Assembly (NCBI GenBank): GCA_945862465.1
Contig: CAMAYO010000008.1
Location: 1-54,498 of the forward strand
Reading direction: 5' to 3'
Length of the DNA stretch: 54,498 nucleotides
Source of the DNA: Pseudorhodobacter antarcticus
GTDB lineage: Bacteria > Pseudomonadota > Alphaproteobacteria > Rhodobacterales > Rhodobacteraceae
This document shows, one piece after another, positions 43,416 through 51,968 of this stretch (positions are counted from its first letter, which is position 1; each line of letters begins with the position of its first letter). The notes beneath the pieces are model-generated. The model saw only the letters and a program-made list of their open reading frames with translations, was not told where the DNA came from and did not search any database. The position numbers were made by a program, and so were the translations under genes.

Positions 43416-43689
43416 GATGCACCTCTTTTCTGGAGCGGACCGTTGATGTCCTTGCTCGCAGCAACGCCGCTTTCGCAGGTGCAGCACAAGTTCATGTGCA
43501 GGTCGCAGCAAAAAACGGCGGGGATTTTGCACAAAAAATATGCGCAGCTGTCATATCGACTAGAATTTGGGCAAAGTATGATCTTGGATCTGTGCCAACA
43601 CCCGCTCCACATTCCGGTCAAGACGGGGTAGGCTGCCCGAAACAAGCCCAAAATGGGCGGCGCTGAGGCAGCACAGGCAAGGGGTCACG
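43416..43689. promoter_or_regulatory. Divergent region between glnK and the penicillin-binding protein gene
   Basis: This 274-base stretch has no convincing gene. It contains a dyad GCACA-N6-TGTGC at 43484-43499, which resembles an NtrC site but has one base too many in the centre, and TTGCAC/TGCGCA words around 43527-43546. These could mark nitrogen control of glnK-amtB, which is known in the family. No good -35/-10 pair is obvious. Confidence 0.3.
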
Positions 43690-45843
43690 ATGGCATCCAT
43701 TCCCAAAGGGCGGCCTTTGACGGCAGACAGGCGCTATGCTGCCCCCGTGAGCGGGCGTGGCAAGCCGCCCTCCAAGCCACCCGCGCCTAAGCGTGGCCCA
43801 AGCCGAAAACCTGCCCGCAAGCGTGGGTTCGTGGCGAGCGTCTTTCATTTTCTGTGGCGGATCATCTGGGCCATCTTCTGGCGCGTCTCGGTCGTGGGTG
43901 GCACGATCTTGGGTTGCGCGGTTTTGTATTTCTACGTGCAACTGCCCCCTGTCTCGGCCCTGATCGACGGGCGCGCGCGCGGGTCTGTGACCATGCTGGA
44001 CGCCAATAACCAAGTTTTTGCGTGGCGCGGGGAAACCTTTGGTGGGCAAGTGACGCCCCAAACCGTATCGCCCAACCTGCTGCACGCCGTGATTGCCACC
44101 GAAGATAAGCGCTTTTACCGGCATTTCGGCATCAGTCCGCGCGGCATCATTTCAGCGGTGGCGATCAACCTGCGCGCAGGACGTGGGGCGTTTGAGGGCA
44201 ACGGCGGGTCAACCATCACGCAGCAAACAGCCAAGCTGTTGTGCCTTGGTGTGGCCTATGATCCGACCCAATGGAAGTCTGAAAGCGATTACGAGGATGA
44301 TTGCCGGTCTGGCGGGCTAAAGCGCAAGATCAAAGAAGTCCCCTATGCCTTGGCGATGGAGACGAAGTATTCCAAGGATGAAATCCTGACGATCTACTTC
44401 AACCGTGCCTATCTGGGGGCGGGCAGTCGCGGGTTTGAAGCGGCCTCGCAGCGCTATTTTGGCAAATCTGCGGCCAACCTGTCTCCCGCCGAATCGGCGA
44501 TGCTGGCGGGCCTGTTGAAAGCGCCATCGAAATACGCGCCCACCAACAATCTGCAACGCGCGCGCGACCGCGCGGCGGTGATCATCGCGCTGATGCTGGA
44601 ACAGGGCTACTTGACCCAAGCCGAGGCGGATGAGGCCTTGGCCCATCCAGCCGAACTGTCACAGGCGGCCGCGCGCAATGCGGGCGGGGCCTTTGCCGAT
44701 TGGGTTATGGAAAGCACGCCGGCCTATCTGGGCAACACCACGACCGAAGATGTCATCATAAAAACCACCCTAGACCCGCGCCTGCAAAAGGCGGCTGAGG
44801 ATGCGCTGACGGCGGTGTTCAGCTTGAAGCTGAAAGACGGGTCCAACGCCCAAGCGGCGATTGTGGTGATGAGCGCGGATGGTGCTGTGCGCGCTATGGT
44901 GGGTGGACGTGATCTGCCACAAGCAGGGTCATTCAACCGCGCCACACAGGCGCTGCGCCAGACTGGGTCCAGCTTTAAGCCCTTCGTCTATGCCTCGGCC
45001 CTGAATATCGGGTGGAGCCCGATGGATTATGTCGATGATAGCCCGCTGACGTTGAATATCCCGGGGTCTGGGGCTTGGACGCCCAGCAATTATGACAATG
45101 AATTCAAAGGTGTGATCCCGATTTATCAAGCCATGCAGGAAAGCCGCAACATCCCCGCCGTTAAAATCGCCATGGCCGTAGGGTTGGATAGCGTGCGCAA
45201 TACCGCCCGCGGCTTTGGCATCTCGGGCGATCTGGCAGCGGGGCCTGCTTTGGCACTGGGTGCTTCTGAGGCGACATTGTTGCAGATGACAGGGGCCTAT
45301 GCGGGTATTCTGAATGGTGGTTCGTCCGTGGCGCCTTATGGATTGCGCGACCTGTCCCTTAAGGGCGAAGAGACGCCGTTGATCGGCCAGATCGGCGGGA
45401 TGGGCGCGCGCGTGATCTCGGACACCGCGGCTAAGGAACTGACGTGGATGATGACCCAAGTCGTGCAAAGCGGCACGGGCCAGCGCGCCCAGTTGGGCGA
45501 CCGGCCTGTGGCGGGGAAAACCGGCACGACGTCTGAGGCGCGTGACGCGTGGTTCATCGGCTTTACCGCCGATTACGTCACCGGCGTCTGGATGGGCTAT
45601 GACAACAACACGCCCCTTGCAGGTGTCACAGGCGGCGGCATTCCCGCCGAGATTTGGCACGAGGTGATGGTGCGCGTCGAAGAGGGTCTGCCCATCACGC
45701 CCCTGCCCTTGATCATACCCGAACCGCGCCAGCCTCCAGCACCGGGGACAGACCCAACCCCCATGCCCCCCGCAGGTGGAGGTCAGCCCAGCACCGACCC
45801 CTTCACGGCCGTGTTGCAGCAATTGTTGGGTAACGGGAACTAA
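43690..45843 (+). CDS. Class A penicillin-binding protein (PBP1A family)
   Basis: A 717-residue bifunctional enzyme that polymerises and cross-links peptidoglycan. A basic, proline-rich cytoplasmic tail (residues 1-50) precedes one membrane segment. The glycosyltransferase domain has its catalytic glutamate at residue 138 (IATEDKRFYRHFG) and GGSTITQQTAK. The transpeptidase domain has Ser427 in SSFKP, a later SRN motif (QESRNIPAVK) and Lys610 in KTGTTSEARDAWF. A proline-rich C-terminus follows. An insertion with a cysteine pair (KLLCLGVAYDPTQW…DDCRSGG) sits in the glycosyltransferase domain. It converges on mlaC. Confidence 0.95.
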   Translation: MASIPKGRPLTADRRYAAPVSGRGKPPSKPPAPKRGPSRKPARKRGFVASVFHFLWRIIWAIFWRVSVVGGTILGCAVLYFYVQLPPVSALIDGRARGSVTMLDANNQVFAWRGETFGGQVTPQTVSPNLLHAVIATEDKRFYRHFGISPRGIISAVAINLRAGRGAFEGNGGSTITQQTAKLLCLGVAYDPTQWKSESDYEDDCRSGGLKRKIKEVPYALAMETKYSKDEILTIYFNRAYLGAGSRGFEAASQRYFGKSAANLSPAESAMLAGLLKAPSKYAPTNNLQRARDRAAVIIALMLEQGYLTQAEADEALAHPAELSQAAARNAGGAFADWVMESTPAYLGNTTTEDVIIKTTLDPRLQKAAEDALTAVFSLKLKDGSNAQAAIVVMSADGAVRAMVGGRDLPQAGSFNRATQALRQTGSSFKPFVYASALNIGWSPMDYVDDSPLTLNIPGSGAWTPSNYDNEFKGVIPIYQAMQESRNIPAVKIAMAVGLDSVRNTARGFGISGDLAAGPALALGASEATLLQMTGAYAGILNGGSSVAPYGLRDLSLKGEETPLIGQIGGMGARVISDTAAKELTWMMTQVVQSGTGQRAQLGDRPVAGKTGTTSEARDAWFIGFTADYVTGVWMGYDNNTPLAGVTGGGIPAEIWHEVMVRVEEGLPITPLPLIIPEPRQPPAPGTDPTPMPPAGGGQPSTDPFTAVLQQLLGNGN

Positions 45844-45854
45844 GTGCCAACGAA

Positions 45855-45878
45855 AAGGCCGGGGAATGCCCCGGCCTT
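45855..45878. terminator. Hairpin terminator between PBP and mlaC genes
   Basis: AAGGCCGGGG (45855-45864) pairs perfectly with CCCCGGCCTT (45869-45878) around AATG. On the minus strand it is followed by TTTT, so it mainly ends the mlaA-mlaC transcript; it also stands 12 bases after the PBP stop. Confidence 0.88.
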
Positions 45879-45898
45879 GGCCCGCAATCTGCGCCTGT

Positions 45899-46522
45899 TT
45901 AGCTGGCGTTCAGGGCGGCGACCAACTTGTCGACATCGCCGCCGTTCTGATCAAGGATCGCCCCAATTTCGGTGCGCTCTGACGCCAGCATATTGACGCC
46001 TTCGATGATGATGTTGAAGAACAGGCTGCGCCCCGACTTGTCGCCAACCCACCAGCGCAGATCAAACGGCGCTGAACCTTGTAACGTGGCGGTCGAGATG
46101 ACCTCGTAGTAGCTTTTGTAGGGGCGAGCGTCCATCACCTCGATCTTGCCGCCGATGAACTCGCGGAAGCGGCGGCCGTATTTGCGGCTGATATAGCCCT
46201 GATAGGCCTTGGTGAAGGCCGCCATTTGCCCCTCACTTGCGGATTTTGATGCAGGCCCCAGCGCCGAACGGGCGATGGTGGCGACATCGGCGTAGGTCAC
46301 AAAGATCTGCTCAAACTCACCAAACATTGCCTCTTCAGACTGGCCGGAACTGATCGTGGCATTGATGTCGGCGATCAGCTTGTCGACCAATTGGCGCGCT
46401 TGATCCACCGTCAGCGCACGCACGGGCAGGGCAAAGGCCAGAAAGCCTGTGCCCGCGGCAAGCCCCGCGCCAAACGCGCGGCGGGTCAGGTGCATCGAGG
46501 TGGTTTCGGTCTTACTGCGCAT
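45899..46522 (-). CDS. mlaC: MlaC/Ttg2D family phospholipid-binding protein
   Basis: A 207-residue periplasmic carrier that moves phospholipids between the outer-membrane MlaA complex and the inner-membrane transporter. The N-terminus has a twin-arginine-like signal, LTRRAFGAGLAAGTGFLAFALPVRA. The mature domain contains YADVATIARSALG, FTKAYQGYISRKYGRRFREFIGG and a final DLRWWVGDKSGRSLFFNIIIEGVNMLASERTE, typical for the family. I chose the ATG at 46522 because GAGGA is well spaced; this overlaps mlaA by 11 bases. ATG 46495 is an alternative. The permease, ATPase and MlaD genes are not here. Confidence 0.92.
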   Translation of the reverse strand: MRSKTETTSMHLTRRAFGAGLAAGTGFLAFALPVRALTVDQARQLVDKLIADINATISSGQSEEAMFGEFEQIFVTYADVATIARSALGPASKSASEGQMAAFTKAYQGYISRKYGRRFREFIGGKIEVMDARPYKSYYEVISTATLQGSAPFDLRWWVGDKSGRSLFFNIIIEGVNMLASERTEIGAILDQNGGDVDKLVAALNAS

Positions 46523-47267
46523 AGGGGTCCTCAAAGTCCGACTCGGCGGTGGTCTGGCCCAGAGTGTGGCGGCGGTTCTGAAGATACAAGAGCCGCGCTT
46601 GGGCATACCCATCTGCACTGTCATATAGGATCGAATCGACCGTTTCGGAATAGCGGCCACGATCCCCAATGCGGGCGGCGATCTGTGCCACAGTGCCGAC
46701 CCAGCGCTTGTCTTTTGGAATGAACAGCCGCAGCGGGTCAAAGACCAAATCCACCACAGTCCCCACCGTATCGCGCTGGGTGGATGGCCCATAGGCGGGC
46801 AGTTCAACGTAAGCCCCTTCGCCCACGCCCCAAACGCTTAAAGTTTCGCCAAAGTCGGTGTGTTTGGCGGTAGCGCCCATTTTGCTGGCAGGATCAAACA
46901 GCCCGCCCAAACCAAGGGTGGAGTTCACCGCAAACCGCAGCGTGTTATGAACGGCAGGGCCAATCTTGGCTTGCAACAGATCATTGGCCACAACGCCGGG
47001 CAAGCCCAAGTTGTCAGCCACGTTGCTGGCCCCAATAAACACTTCGTCAGGCAGGATGCGCGTGGCATTGTTGGCCACAGGGCGTAAGATGTAGGTGTCG
47101 AGCTTAAGGTTCAACGCGTGTGTGGCGCGGTTTTGCTTTTCAAACGGGTCGTTGATGCCCTGCGGTGCCATGGCAGGCGCACAGGCCGACAGGCCAAGCG
47201 CCAACAAGGCTGCTACCATCGGGGCTTTACACCGCTTCAAGCAGTAGGGGCGCAGGGAAATCGTCAT
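46512..47267 (-). CDS. mlaA: MlaA (VacJ) family lipoprotein
   Basis: A 251-residue outer-membrane lipoprotein that removes misplaced phospholipids from the outer leaflet. The lipobox LALGLSAC is near residue 29. The family signature is NDPFEKQNRATHALNLKLD, followed by NLGLPGVVANDLLQ, LRFAVNSTLGLGGLFDPA and FGETLSVWGVGEGAYVELPAYGPS. Start choices are ATG 47267 and ATG 47219; the first leaves a longer basic n-region. It is the first gene of a two-gene run with mlaC. Confidence 0.93.
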   Translation of the reverse strand: MTISLRPYCLKRCKAPMVAALLALGLSACAPAMAPQGINDPFEKQNRATHALNLKLDTYILRPVANNATRILPDEVFIGASNVADNLGLPGVVANDLLQAKIGPAVHNTLRFAVNSTLGLGGLFDPASKMGATAKHTDFGETLSVWGVGEGAYVELPAYGPSTQRDTVGTVVDLVFDPLRLFIPKDKRWVGTVAQIAARIGDRGRYSETVDSILYDSADGYAQARLLYLQNRRHTLGQTTAESDFEDPYAQ

Positions 47268-47423
47268 TCGGGTCAGGCCGTTCCAAATCCGTTGGCAAGT
47301 CATTTACTTTTGTGGTGCAAGCCATATGCTGTGCCGCAAGACAAGACAACGGGCAAGCCCTTTGCCCTGACCAACCAAGTCATTTATCGCCAAATTTTTT
47401 ATACTCAAAACAGGATTAGACCG

Positions 47424-49160
47424 ATGGCTTCCATCGACTTCAAGCGTGGCCGTGACGAGTTGACGGCTGCGCGCCGTGATCTGCGTGGCCTTCTTTTCGC
47501 AGCGTTTTTCTTTTCAATCTTCGTCAATCTGCTCATGCTGACCGGCCCTTTGTATATGCTGCAGGTCTATGACCGCGTGCTGGGCAGCCGGTCGGAAGCC
47601 ACGCTCTGGGCCTTGTCGGCGCTGATGGCGGTTATGTATTTGGCGATGGGCCTTTTGGACTTTGCCCGAGGCCGAATCATGGCGCGGATCGGGGCGTGGA
47701 TGCAGCAAAAGCTGGACCGCAGGGTCTTTGCCGCTGCGATGAAGCGCATGGCTCTTTTGCCCAGCGACCCCGCCGCCTTGGCCGCACAGCGCGATCTTGA
47801 ATCGGTGCAGCGGCTCTGGGCCTCTCCGGTTCTTATCGCGATGTTTGATGTTCCTTGGGCGCCGATGTTTTTTGCCGCGATCTTTGTCTTTGATCCGATG
47901 TTGGGGTGGCTGTCAGTGGCGGGCGGGGTGATTTTGATCGTTGTCACCGTGATGAACCAAGCGATGACCAAGGCACCGCTGCAAAAAGCCAGCGCCTTCA
48001 CCCTGCGCGGCGAGCAATTGTCCGACGGCATCAAGCAAGAGGCCGAGGTGGTGCAAGCCCTAGGCATGACCAATGCCGCCTTTGATCGCTGGCAAGTAGC
48101 GCGCCGCTTGGGGCTAGAGCAAAGCATCGTGGCCGCCGACCTTGGCGGCGTGTTCGGAACCATTTCGAAAGTTTTCCGCCAGTTTTTGCAATCGGCCATG
48201 TTGGGAGCTGGGGCGTATTTGGTGCTGAACAACGAAATGGGTGCGGGGGCCATGATTACGGCCTCTATCCTTTTGGGCCGCGCCTTGCAGCCGATTGAAA
48301 TGGTGGTGGGGCAATGGGCCCTTGTTACCCGCGCGCAAGAGGGCAGCGCCCGCCTGTCAGAACTGCTGACCCGCGTGCAGCCCGAACCGCCTCATACCGA
48401 CCTGCCCCGCCCCCGCGCCTTGCTAGAGGCGCAAAGCCTAACCATCGTGCCCCCCGGCGAAAGCCAAGCCGTGCTGCGGATGATCACCTTTCGGCTGGAA
48501 CCGGGGCAGGCGATGGGCGTCATCGGGCCATCAGGCGCTGGCAAATCCAGTCTGGCGCGCGCGTTGATTGGCGCATGGAGGCCTGCGGGCGGCACGGTGC
48601 GATTGGATGGCGCGGCGCTGGACCAATACGATCCCGACCAATTGGGCAGCTATGTGGGCTATCTGCCGCAACGCATCACCCTCTTTGACGGCACCATCGC
48701 CGAAAACATCGCCCGCTTGCAGCAAAACCCCGACGGGGCTGCCGTGGTGGAAGCCGCACGCAAAGCCGCCGCCCATGACATGATCACCAAACTGCCCGAC
48801 GGCTATGACACGCGCGTGCAAGCTTTGGGTGGCAGGCTTTCGGGTGGGCAAATTCAGCGCATTGGCCTTGCCCGCGCGCTATATGGCAACCCCGTGCTGT
48901 TGGTGCTGGACGAGCCGAACTCGAACCTCGACAATGACGGGTCGATGGCGCTGAACCAAGCAATCCGCCAGATGAAAGAAGCGGGCTGTTCGGTCTTGAT
49001 CATGGCACATCGGCCAGCGGCCATTCAGGAATGCGAAATGCTCCTGGTCTTAGAAGATGGTATGCGCAGAGCCTTTGGCCCGCGCGATGCGGTTTTGAAG
49101 GAAATGGTCAAAAACCACGCCGAAATTGCCAAAACCCCAGCCGCAGGGGGTGTGGCATGA
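47424..49160 (+). CDS. Type I secretion system permease/ATPase (PrtD-like)
   Basis: A 578-residue inner-membrane ABC transporter that powers one-step export through a HlyD-type adaptor and an outer-membrane channel. Five to six membrane segments occupy residues 20-300; there is no N-terminal peptidase domain. The ATPase domain has Walker A GPSGAGKSS (about residue 369), the signature LSGGQIQRIGLARAL and Walker B VLLVLDEPNSNLD. The ATG at 47424 starts MASIDFKRGRDEL, preceded by AGGA. The gene overlaps the HlyD gene by four bases. The exported substrate, commonly an RTX protein or lipase, is not in the window. Confidence 0.94.
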   Translation: MASIDFKRGRDELTAARRDLRGLLFAAFFFSIFVNLLMLTGPLYMLQVYDRVLGSRSEATLWALSALMAVMYLAMGLLDFARGRIMARIGAWMQQKLDRRVFAAAMKRMALLPSDPAALAAQRDLESVQRLWASPVLIAMFDVPWAPMFFAAIFVFDPMLGWLSVAGGVILIVVTVMNQAMTKAPLQKASAFTLRGEQLSDGIKQEAEVVQALGMTNAAFDRWQVARRLGLEQSIVAADLGGVFGTISKVFRQFLQSAMLGAGAYLVLNNEMGAGAMITASILLGRALQPIEMVVGQWALVTRAQEGSARLSELLTRVQPEPPHTDLPRPRALLEAQSLTIVPPGESQAVLRMITFRLEPGQAMGVIGPSGAGKSSLARALIGAWRPAGGTVRLDGAALDQYDPDQLGSYVGYLPQRITLFDGTIAENIARLQQNPDGAAVVEAARKAAAHDMITKLPDGYDTRVQALGGRLSGGQIQRIGLARALYGNPVLLVLDEPNSNLDNDGSMALNQAIRQMKEAGCSVLIMAHRPAAIQECEMLLVLEDGMRRAFGPRDAVLKEMVKNHAEIAKTPAAGGVA

Positions 49161-50602
49161 CCAAGATGCCCGCTGATCACAGCCAAACCCCCGCCAATCC
49201 GCAGGGTGAAACTGCCTCTGTCCCCGCCAAGGCTTCGGCCACGGCTTTAACCAAGGTTGCAGACACAGCCCTGTCAAAACGCGCCTTGGCTCTCCCGCCC
49301 GCGCCCAACGCTGCCACTTGGTCGGCGCGCCAACCGATCTGGACGGGAATTGCCACAGTTGCTCTTTTGATCGCCTTTTTCGGCGGTTGGGGGATGCTGA
49401 CCACCATCTCTGGCGCGATTGTTGCCAATGGTGTGGTGCAGGTGGAACAAAACCGCCAAGTCGTGCAGCACCCTGACGGCGGTGTCGTCGCTGAAATTGC
49501 CGTGCAAGAGGCGCAGACGGTCAAATCGGGCGACCTGCTGATCCGGCTGGACGGGGCCCAGATCAAGGCTAGTTTGGCGATTGTCGAAGGCCAATTGTTC
49601 GACGCTATGGCCCGCAAAGCGCGGCTTGAGGCTGAACGTGACGATCTGACCAAGTTGACGTTTCCCACCGAACTGACCGATCTTGCGCCCACCCGCCCCG
49701 ATGTCGCCGAACAGATCGAGGGGCAAAAGCGCCTTTTCGTGGCGCGTCTGGAAACACAAAATGCCCAAATTGACCAGTTAGGCCAAAGGCTTGACCAAAT
49801 CGCCTCGCAAAGCGAAGGGATTGCGGCGCAGATGGCGGCCATCAACGACCAAATCACCCTGCTGCAGCCCGAAATCGCCGATCAGCAAACCTTGCTGGAT
49901 AAGGGCCTAACCCAATCGGCCCGCATCATGGACCTTAAGCGCGAAGTGGCGCGGCTGGATGGCAACAGGGGCGAGATGCAATCGAACCTTGCACAGGCCG
50001 AAGGCAAGGCCACCGAAACCAAGTTGCAAATCTTGCAAATCAAGTCGGCGCGGCGCGAGGATGCCAACGCCCAATTGCGCGATATGGGGGATAAAACGCT
50101 GGAACTGGCCGAACGCCGCCGCGCGTTGAGCGAACAGGTCAATCGGTTGGACATTCGCGCGCCCGTATCGGGCATTGTGCTGAGTTTGGCCGTCACAACG
50201 CCAAATTCCGTGATCCGGCCTGCCGAGCCGATCTTGTACATCATCCCACAAGACCGACCGCTGGTCATCATCGCCCAAATCCCGCCGATCCATGTTGACG
50301 AGCTGCATCTGGGCCAAGAGGTGCGGGTGTCTTTCGCCGCCTTTTCCGCCCGTACCACGCCGCAATTGGTGGGCAAGTTGACCACGATCTCGGCCGATGC
50401 CATGATTGATCAAGCCAGCCATCAAAGCTTTTATCGAGCCGAAATTGCGCTGGAGGCGGGCGAGATGGCCAAGCTTGAGGATAACAAGCTTGTGCCGGGC
50501 ATGCCGGTGCAGGCCTTTATCGGCACGGGCGACCGCACGCCCATGGCCTATCTGCTGAAACCCTTCACAGATTACTTCCGCATGGCCATGCGAGAGAACT
50601 AA
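49157..50602 (+). CDS. HlyD family type I secretion adaptor
   Basis: A 481-residue membrane-fusion protein that bridges the ABC transporter to a TolC-like channel. An unusually long, alanine- and proline-rich cytoplasmic tail of about 60 residues precedes a single membrane segment (GIATVALLIAFFGGWGMLTTI). The periplasmic part has a lipoyl half-motif (NGVVQVEQNRQVVQHPDGGVVAEIAV), long coiled-coil helices around residues 130-370 and the closing IRAPVSGIV with LVPGMPVQAFI. Translation is coupled to the ATPase. No outer-membrane channel gene is adjacent. Confidence 0.94.
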   Translation: MTKMPADHSQTPANPQGETASVPAKASATALTKVADTALSKRALALPPAPNAATWSARQPIWTGIATVALLIAFFGGWGMLTTISGAIVANGVVQVEQNRQVVQHPDGGVVAEIAVQEAQTVKSGDLLIRLDGAQIKASLAIVEGQLFDAMARKARLEAERDDLTKLTFPTELTDLAPTRPDVAEQIEGQKRLFVARLETQNAQIDQLGQRLDQIASQSEGIAAQMAAINDQITLLQPEIADQQTLLDKGLTQSARIMDLKREVARLDGNRGEMQSNLAQAEGKATETKLQILQIKSARREDANAQLRDMGDKTLELAERRRALSEQVNRLDIRAPVSGIVLSLAVTTPNSVIRPAEPILYIIPQDRPLVIIAQIPPIHVDELHLGQEVRVSFAAFSARTTPQLVGKLTTISADAMIDQASHQSFYRAEIALEAGEMAKLEDNKLVPGMPVQAFIGTGDRTPMAYLLKPFTDYFRMAMREN

Positions 50603-50690
50603 GCGGTGCACCACGGCCGTCTTTACCCTGTCATGCGCAGGGCGTAGCCTGCCGCCCAATGGCAATCGCCCAGCTTTTTTAGGAGGAATC

Positions 50691-51155
50691 ATGTCCGCTA
50701 TCGAAACCCGCCTCAACGCTCTAGGCGTTACGCTGCCAGATGCACCTGCACCCGCTGCCAATTATGTGCCTTTTGTGCAGGTGGGGACCCAAGTCTATAT
50801 CTCGGGCCAGATCAGCCGCGATGCTTCGGGCGGGTTGATCACGGGCAAGCTGGGGGCAACGATGGATGTGGCGCAGGGTGCGGACGCTGCCAAAACCTGT
50901 GCCATAGCCCTGCTGGCACAGTTAAAAGCGGCCTGTGGTGGGGATCTTGACCGTGTGGTGCGGACGGTGAAACTGGTGGGCTTTGTCAATTCGACCGCCG
51001 AATTCGTTGACCAACCCAAGGTGATCAACGGCGCATCAGATTTTCTGGTTGCCGCCATGGGAGAGACGGGGCGCCATGCCCGCTCGGCCATTTCTGCCGT
51101 GTCGTTGCCCTTAGGCGTGGCCGTTGAAATCGAAGCTATTTTCGAGGTGCGCTGA
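50691..51155 (+). CDS. RidA family protein
   Basis: A 154-residue protein of the YjgF/RidA/UK114 family, slightly longer than the usual 130. Core parts are TQVYISGQISRD and the arginine-containing TGRHARSAISAVSLPLGVAVEIEAIFEV at the C-terminus. RidA proteins destroy reactive enamine/imine intermediates of PLP enzymes; some members of this YjgF branch have other roles. AGGAGG precedes the ATG. The phosphodiesterase gene begins immediately after its stop. Confidence 0.92.
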   Translation: MSAIETRLNALGVTLPDAPAPAANYVPFVQVGTQVYISGQISRDASGGLITGKLGATMDVAQGADAAKTCAIALLAQLKAACGGDLDRVVRTVKLVGFVNSTAEFVDQPKVINGASDFLVAAMGETGRHARSAISAVSLPLGVAVEIEAIFEVR

Positions 51156-51923
51156 ATGCGCGCTCCGCTGCCCGCGGCCTTTGTGCGCTGCCCCATTGCC
51201 CACCGCGCCCTGCATGACCGGGCACGGCGGCGGATCGAAAACTCGGCCTCGGCCATCCGCGCGGCACGGGCTGCGGGCTATGGGATCGAGATTGATCTGC
51301 AACTGTCGGCGGACGGAGTCGCCATGGTATTTCATGACGAGGATTTGGGCCGCTTGACGGGCGAGGATGGGCCGTTGAACGCCCGAAGTGCTGCCGAACT
51401 GGGCCGCATCAAGTTGACAGGGTCGGATGACACGATCCCGACCTTTGCCCAAGTCCTGTCGCTGATCGGCGGGGCGGTTCCACTGCTGGTGGAAATCAAA
51501 GACCAAAGCCTGACCATGTCGCAAACTGATGGGCGGCTGGAACAGGCCACGGCCCACGATCTGGAAAGCTATTCTGGCGAAGTGGCGCTGATGTCGTTCA
51601 ACCCCCATTCCGTAGCACATATGGCGCGCCTGTGCCCGATGCGCCCGCGCGGCTTGACCACCGCCGCATACGATGCCGATTGGGGCCCCTTAAGTGCTGC
51701 GACCCGCGATGCATTGCGCGATATTCCAGATTATGACCGCACGCTGTCCTCTTTCATTAGCCACGAGGCTGACGATCTTGCCCGCCCCCGCGTGGCCGCA
51801 CTTAAAGCGCAGGGTGCTGTGATCTTGTGCTGGACGATCCGCTCGGCCGAGGATGAGGCCAAAGCCCGCAAAATCGCGCAGAACATCACCTTCGAAGGCT
51901 ACGCCGCCCAATTCCCCGCTTGA
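51156..51923 (+). CDS. Glycerophosphodiester phosphodiesterase family protein
   Basis: A 255-residue TIM-barrel phosphodiesterase. Catalytic and metal-binding parts are AHRALHDRARRRIENS (His 16), IEIDLQLSADGV and VFHDEDLGRLTG, then LLVEIKDQS, in the order expected for GDPD enzymes that release glycerol 3-phosphate from deacylated phospholipids. There is no signal peptide, so the enzyme is probably cytoplasmic. The ATG follows the ridA stop directly, and the FemAB-like gene comes 45 bases later. Confidence 0.93.
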   Translation: MRAPLPAAFVRCPIAHRALHDRARRRIENSASAIRAARAAGYGIEIDLQLSADGVAMVFHDEDLGRLTGEDGPLNARSAAELGRIKLTGSDDTIPTFAQVLSLIGGAVPLLVEIKDQSLTMSQTDGRLEQATAHDLESYSGEVALMSFNPHSVAHMARLCPMRPRGLTTAAYDADWGPLSAATRDALRDIPDYDRTLSSFISHEADDLARPRVAALKAQGAVILCWTIRSAEDEAKARKIAQNITFEGYAAQFPA

Positions 51924-51968
51924 CGGCCCCCCGTGGCGCACCATCATTCCCCCAAGATGGAGGGGCGG

